Part shown: piece after piece, positions 44,298 through 48,305 of the stretch
How positions within the stretch are numbered: the stretch's first letter is position 1
Layout of the letters: each line of letters opens with the position of its first letter
From: Pseudohalioglobus lutimaris
GTDB taxonomy: Bacteria; Pseudomonadota; Gammaproteobacteria; Pseudomonadales; Halieaceae
Length of the DNA: 48,305 nt
Assembly (NCBI RefSeq): GCF_002866825.1
Contig: NZ_PKUS01000033.1
Span: forward strand, 1 to 48,305
Reading direction: 5' to 3'
Notes under the pieces: model-generated
What the model saw: the letters and a program-made list of their open reading frames with translations, nothing else
What the model was told of the DNA's origin: nothing
Database searches by the model: none
Program-made: the position numbers and the translations under genes

Positions 44298-44552
44298 TTA
44301 CTCTGGCATCAGCGCTTCTTTGGCTTTATCGAGATCTACCGCTTCAGCGGCCTTTTCCTTGTCGACTGCGTCGTAAGCCTTCTGCATATCTACCCCGTCG
44401 GTAGAGACTGCATCGGTCATTTTTTCCTGGTCTACGGACTCCATGGCCTTATCAGTATCGACTGATTCAGCGAGTTTGCCCAGATCCTGGGCCACCGCGA
44501 GGGGTGCGAGTGACAGAACGGTAGCCGCCAGAAAGAGGTTACGGGTTTTCAT
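44298..44552 (-). CDS. Small secreted repeat protein with AVDxxKAxE motifs
   Basis: 84 residues. A clear signal peptide (MKTRNLFLAATVLSLAPLAVAQ) is followed by nothing but short imperfect repeats of nine residues: SVDTDKAME, SVDQEKMTD, a longer AVSTDGVDMQKAYD, AVDKEKAAE and AVDLDKAKE. The mature part is acidic, helical and amphipathic. The ATG at 44552 has a strong AAGGAGA six bases upstream; the frame is open further up, but the signal peptide sets the start. I recognise no family. A coiled-coil-like periplasmic or surface protein is likely; metal binding through the Asp/Glu ladder is speculation. It stands alone between VOC and crotonase genes. Confidence 0.75.
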   Translation of the reverse strand: MKTRNLFLAATVLSLAPLAVAQDLGKLAESVDTDKAMESVDQEKMTDAVSTDGVDMQKAYDAVDKEKAAEAVDLDKAKEALMPE

Positions 44553-44742
44553 GCTAGTCTCCTTGGTAGAGAAGTGATTAGGTACACTTACACATCGGGG
44601 TGATGAGCAGGTGCGCAAAAAGCATAGCATCAAAAATGTAATTTTCCTGTCTATATCCTCAATGTCTCCATTTATGTGCCGGTAGAGGCGCTTTGACAGC
44701 GATAGCGACAGCTATCTTTTTATCGTAAGCAAAGGAGAAAAC

Positions 44743-45507
44743 ATGTTTGATTCACTGGAAGTCATCGTAGAGGGCGCCATAGGCCGGATCTGGCTAAATC
44801 GCCCTGCCCGCCTCAATGCCCTGTCGATCGGGCTACTGGAGGAGCTGGCAGAAGCTGCCCGCTGGTTTGACACACAACCCGCAGTGCGAGTGGTAGTAGT
44901 TGCTGGCAGGGGACGGGCATTTTCCGCGGGCGCTGACTTGCAGGGATTCCCATCGCTGGAAGACAGTGACCTGCGCGCCGCGGCGGACGCTGGGCGAAGA
45001 ATGGCCGATGCCCTGGAAAATATGCGCGCGCTGGCGATTGCCTCGATTCATGGCTGGTGCGTCGGCGGAGGTCTGGTGGTCGCCGCGGCTTGTGACCTGC
45101 GTCTCGCGGCCAGCACGGCACGCTTTTCGATTCCCGAGATTGACTTGGGCATTCCCCTCGCCTGGGGCGGCATCCCCCGTCTGGTGAGGGAAATCGGACC
45201 CGCGCTGACCAAGGAACTGGTAATCACCTGTCGTGAATTCGATGCTGAAGAGGCTCACAGCGCGGGGTTCCTGAACCGCGTGGTGACAGAGGCCGGGCTT
45301 GAAGAGGCAACGCTGGCGCTGGCGGAGAGTATCGCGGCGAAGCCTGCAATACCGGTATTTGCCACCAAACGCCATACCAACGCAGTGACTGCCGGGATGG
45401 TGGGTATTGAGAGAGCCTGGTCAGATGCAGACAGCCTCGTCGGCGCCCTGCTGGACCCCGAGTGCAGCGCCGCACGTGAGGCCTACATCAAGTCCAGAGT
45501 GGGCTGA
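44743..45507 (+). CDS. Enoyl-CoA hydratase-family protein
   Basis: 254-residue crotonase with the classical oxyanion segments GRGRAFSAGADLQGF and GWCVGGGLVVAAACDLRLAA. Glu is present in the FSIPEIDLGIPLAWGG block, as in many hydratases and isomerases. ATG at 44743 follows AAAGGAG at good distance. It ends three bases before the convergent gamma-glutamyltransferase stop codon. It shares only family-level similarity with the crotonase at 42723-43502 and is not a recent duplicate. The CoA substrate is unknown. Confidence 0.9.
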   Translation: MFDSLEVIVEGAIGRIWLNRPARLNALSIGLLEELAEAARWFDTQPAVRVVVVAGRGRAFSAGADLQGFPSLEDSDLRAAADAGRRMADALENMRALAIASIHGWCVGGGLVVAAACDLRLAASTARFSIPEIDLGIPLAWGGIPRLVREIGPALTKELVITCREFDAEEAHSAGFLNRVVTEAGLEEATLALAESIAAKPAIPVFATKRHTNAVTAGMVGIERAWSDADSLVGALLDPECSAAREAYIKSRVG

Positions 45508-45510
45508 CTG

Positions 45511-47262
45511 TCAGGGATCAAGGGGCGGCAGCGCACCGACTTTACCCTCGCGCCGTGAATCTGCGGCGCCGCTCAGCTGCCCTCCTTCGACCAGTATGAT
45601 GTGCAGCCCCGAGTTCTCACCCTTGCGCTCTTCCACTTTGTAACCGAGGGACTTGAGCATATCGGCAATCTCCTGCCCGGCCGCGGCACTCACTTCCACT
45701 CGCACCGTCTCACCGCGGGCTATAACGTTAGGGTAGTCCGCTGCTTCCTGAGGCGTCATATTCCAGTCCAGGATGCCTACCAGTGACTTGAATACGTAGG
45801 CGGGAATGGAATTGCCGCCCGGTGAACCGGTCACCATCAGCAGCTCACCGCCCTCATCAAACACCATTAGCGGAGACATCGATGAACGCGGTCTTTTGCC
45901 CGGTGCCACTGCGTTGGCCTGAGCCGGCTCGTCCGCACGGTACTCACGAGCAAAGTCCGTCATTTGATTGTTGAGCAGGAAGCCCGCCGCCCAGCGGCCG
46001 GAGCCGAAGGGCGCTTCGACCGTAGCCGTCATCGACACTGCATTGCCCTCGGAGTCGACGATGGACAGATGTGAAGTACCGGGAACCTCGCCGGTGGAGT
46101 CCTTTCCCCATATCAGGGTGACATCAGTGCCGGCAGCCTCCGGCTCCCCGTGCACCGGAATGGCGTCCGGGGCAAATCTTTCACTGGCCCGCTGGCGAAG
46201 GTAGGCCGGTGACAATAATTGCTGCAGCGGCACAGTGACAAAGTCAGGGTCACCGAAGTAATGGTCGCGATCGGCATAGGCGAGGCGCTGGGCATCCACA
46301 AACGCTGCGAGCTGCTGCTCAGGATCCATGTCCTGCTGCGTGAACTGGTCGTAGTAGGACAGCATCATGATCTGCGCGGCCGCCGAGGATGGTGCTACGG
46401 GGGCGCAAACGCGCAGCTTACGGAAAGGCTCGCACAGCACCTCTCGTTCCCGGGTACGGTAGTTGGCGATGTCCTGCAGAGAAAGCGTTCCCGGATTGGG
46501 CTCCGCTCTGGCCTGCTCGACGATCGCCCTGGCGATTGCACCGCTGTAGAACGCCGAACTGCCCTCTTCTGCGATCCGCGAAAGTGTTTCGGCATATTGC
46601 GGATTCTTCAGCAGATGACCAGGCTGCAGCGCCTTGCCCTGCGGGTAAAAGTACTGCGCCGCGCCGGGGTTTTCATCGAGTCGGCCCAACTCGGCAATAC
46701 GGGGTAAAAAGCCGGCCATCCGCGGCGAAACCTCAAAACCCTCGCGAGCCAGGGTAATGGCCGGTTGCAGCACGGTCGCCCAGGGCAACTTGCCATATTT
46801 GCGGTGCGTGTCTTCATATAACGCAACCACACCGGGCACACCGATTGCCCGGCCACTTTGCCAGGCCTCCATGAAGCCCATGACTTCCCCGTCATCCATG
46901 AACATTCCGGGGGTAGCGCCTGCCGGTGCAAGTTCGCGACCGTCGTGAAAGACCAGGCTTCCCGGGTCGCGCTGGTAGACCAACATGAATGCGCCTCCAC
47001 CCAGGCCAGAGCTCTGCGGCTCAACCAGCCCGAGCACGGCGTGTGCGGCAACCGCCGCGTCAACGGCGTGGCCGCCTGCGCGCAACATCTTCATCGCCGC
47101 ATCGACGGCATGGGGATTAGCTGCTGTGGCCATTGCCCCCGCTTCCCAGGGCGCTTTTCCGGCATCGCCCGCACCGGTGTCAGTTGCAGAAGAACAGGCG
47201 GAGATAGACAGCACGACAAGCGAGCTGTAAAGCAGCGCAAGGAAAAGACGAGGCAAACGCAT
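45511..47262 (-). CDS. Gamma-glutamyltransferase, lipoprotein form
   Basis: 583 residues from ATG at 47262. The signal ends in a lipobox ISAC (Cys23), so the enzyme should be membrane-tethered in the periplasm rather than free as in E. coli. The precursor self-cleaves before Thr396 in PGTSHLSIVD, generating the two subunits. AVDAAVAAHAVLGLVEPQSS and SGLGGGAFMLVY in the large subunit and GSPGGNSIPAYV in the small subunit are conserved binding blocks. Family members hydrolyse glutathione and other gamma-glutamyl amides. An earlier in-frame start at 47394 would bury the lipobox. The gene is divergent from the hotdog-like gene at 47425. Confidence 0.92.
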   Translation of the reverse strand: MRLPRLFLALLYSSLVVLSISACSSATDTGAGDAGKAPWEAGAMATAANPHAVDAAMKMLRAGGHAVDAAVAAHAVLGLVEPQSSGLGGGAFMLVYQRDPGSLVFHDGRELAPAGATPGMFMDDGEVMGFMEAWQSGRAIGVPGVVALYEDTHRKYGKLPWATVLQPAITLAREGFEVSPRMAGFLPRIAELGRLDENPGAAQYFYPQGKALQPGHLLKNPQYAETLSRIAEEGSSAFYSGAIARAIVEQARAEPNPGTLSLQDIANYRTREREVLCEPFRKLRVCAPVAPSSAAAQIMMLSYYDQFTQQDMDPEQQLAAFVDAQRLAYADRDHYFGDPDFVTVPLQQLLSPAYLRQRASERFAPDAIPVHGEPEAAGTDVTLIWGKDSTGEVPGTSHLSIVDSEGNAVSMTATVEAPFGSGRWAAGFLLNNQMTDFAREYRADEPAQANAVAPGKRPRSSMSPLMVFDEGGELLMVTGSPGGNSIPAYVFKSLVGILDWNMTPQEAADYPNVIARGETVRVEVSAAAGQEIADMLKSLGYKVEERKGENSGLHIILVEGGQLSGAADSRREGKVGALPPLDP

Positions 47263-47424
47263 AGGGGAGTATCCGCTGGAAAAGACGCTATTAAAACAGA
47301 CCGGGTCGCGCGGTGAACAGGGTAACCTTGGCCGCCAGGTGAAAAAAACGGCTACACTCTTGTGCCAGTGCAGCACACGACGCAGCAGAGACATATTCTT
47401 CTACCACGCTTGGAGGTGCAGTAG

Positions 47425-48132
47425 ATGCAAACCGCGACACTGATTATTCCGCAACGATTCAACGGTCCACCGTCCTCAGGCAACGGCGGTTATAGCTGCG
47501 GCAGGCTGGCCGCATTTCTGACAGGGCCGGCGAAAGTGCGCCTGCACAAACCGCCGCCACTGGGCACTGAGCTGCAGATCAAACACGGGGACGCCAGCTC
47601 AGTCGATATGTATGAGGGAGATATGCTGGTCGCCTCGGCCGTTCCCTGCCAGTTTGAGATGAACATCCCCACGCCGCCCTCGCCAGCCCGCGCCAGAGAT
47701 GCCAGCACCCGCTTCGCCCGTTACCAGGACCACGTGTTCGACACCTGCTTCGTTTGCGGTCCCGGACGCCCGGCGCACGATGGCCTGGAACTCTTTCCCG
47801 GGCCGGTGGATGACTGGGGGCTGCTCGCCTGTCCGTGGACGCCCGGAGAGGACATGTTGGACGCTGACGGCAATGTTAGAAGCGAGATCGTCTGGAGTGC
47901 GCTGGATTGCCCCGGATATTTCGCTATCGCTCGCGAACGCAAGCTTCATGCCCTACTGGGCGAACTTGAAGGGGAGTTAATGCAGCCGGTCAAAGGGGGG
48001 CAAACAATGGTGGTGTTTTCCTGGCCGATCGAGGAAGCCGGTCGAAAAAGCTATGCTGGAACGGCCATAGCTCGCGAGGATGGCACTATATTGGCGCGCT
48101 CACGGTCCACCTGGATAAGCCTCGATCCGTGA
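47425..48132 (+). CDS. Double-hotdog-like protein with CxxC motif
   Basis: 235 residues. The N-terminal block IPQRFNGPPSSGNGGYSCGR is typical of uncharacterised hotdog-fold proteins, some annotated as thioesterases, and SEIVWSALDCPGYFAIA belongs to the second half-hotdog. A CFVCGPGR segment in the middle carries CxxC, possibly a metal or redox site. The ATG at 47425 has GGAGG about seven bases upstream. No signal peptide. Thioesterase or acyl-CoA binding activity is plausible given the acyl-CoA genes around it, but catalytic residues cannot be assigned. It is divergently transcribed from the gamma-glutamyltransferase gene. Confidence 0.75.
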   Translation: MQTATLIIPQRFNGPPSSGNGGYSCGRLAAFLTGPAKVRLHKPPPLGTELQIKHGDASSVDMYEGDMLVASAVPCQFEMNIPTPPSPARARDASTRFARYQDHVFDTCFVCGPGRPAHDGLELFPGPVDDWGLLACPWTPGEDMLDADGNVRSEIVWSALDCPGYFAIARERKLHALLGELEGELMQPVKGGQTMVVFSWPIEEAGRKSYAGTAIAREDGTILARSRSTWISLDP

Positions 48133-48305
48133 AACCGCACCTGCCTGGCCTCCCGGGTGAGGGTTACTGCTCGCACTGCGAGCCCGGTCGCCCACTGGCG
48201 GTGGAGAAAGGAAACCTTGGCCTGCGGGTCATCTATTCTAGATTGCACATTAATAACGCATGACAAATATCTGTATTTTAACTATTTTATTATTTTATAG
48301 GGATT
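48133..48305. other. Right-edge intergenic region, AT-rich end
   Basis: No gene is recognised. The last 70 bases are strongly AT-rich compared with the rest of the window and may be the promoter of a gene beyond the edge. Confidence 0.4.

Noticed and set aside
42723-45507. The two crotonase genes as a recent tandem duplication
   Set aside because: They differ in the oxyanion segments and C-termini and lie on opposite strands; only family-level similarity is seen.

Overview
The window looks like part of a marine gammaproteobacterial chromosome, probably a Cellvibrionales-type heterotroph (Halieaceae or Spongiibacteraceae-like). This is inferred from the gene mix: TonB-dependent receptors, formylglycine sulfatases, membrane-bound and OruR-like AraC regulators, many SDR, crotonase, acyl-CoA ligase, sulfotransferase and VOC genes, and Shine-Dalgarno sites of the AGGAG type. 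No rRNA, tRNA, CRISPR array or complete insertion sequence was seen. About forty protein genes cover most of the sequence.

Left third (1-15.8 kb). A decayed TonB-receptor 3' end is followed by a sulfatase with an unusual C-terminal membrane anchor. Eight genes on the minus strand then run from 15585 down to 2097: sulfatase, alkylsulfatase-like metallo-beta-lactamase (MBL) hydrolase, DUF3604 protein, 7TM-AraC regulator, TonB receptor, Ca-dependent phosphoinositide phospholipase C, PhoA-type alkaline phosphatase and a FucP-like sugar permease. The last four read as a possible pathway: bind or import, cleave the phospholipid head group, dephosphorylate it, import the polyol. I propose a phosphoinositide and sulfate-ester scavenging locus.

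Middle (15.8-33 kb). An OruR-like AraC gene is followed by an orphan lipoamide-dehydrogenase-like flavoprotein and then by a decayed stretch holding an IS3 OrfA fragment and a heptanucleotide repeat. Next come a DUF1275 membrane protein and an SDR/SnoaL pair with a possible tiny membrane protein ahead of it. Another SDR and an AraC regulator precede an operon of class II aldolase, TauD/TfdA dioxygenase and acyl-CoA ligase. An amidohydrolase lipoprotein and a penicillin-acylase-family Ntn hydrolase follow.

Right third (33-48.3 kb). A decayed TauD 3' end abuts a lipase-like hydrolase. LuxR-type regulator, acyl-CoA ligase and PlsC-like acyltransferase genes read leftward. A compact operon reads rightward: VOC protein, sulfotransferase, MBL hydrolase and SDR. 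Two crotonases, a second VOC protein, a small secreted repeat protein, a gamma-glutamyltransferase lipoprotein and a double-hotdog-like protein complete the window. The last 170 bases are AT-rich with no gene recognised.

Recurrent themes are sulfate-ester chemistry (two sulfatases, two MBL alkylsulfatase relatives, one sulfotransferase), acyl-CoA degradation, and gene decay: five independent remnants of genes lie between intact operons.
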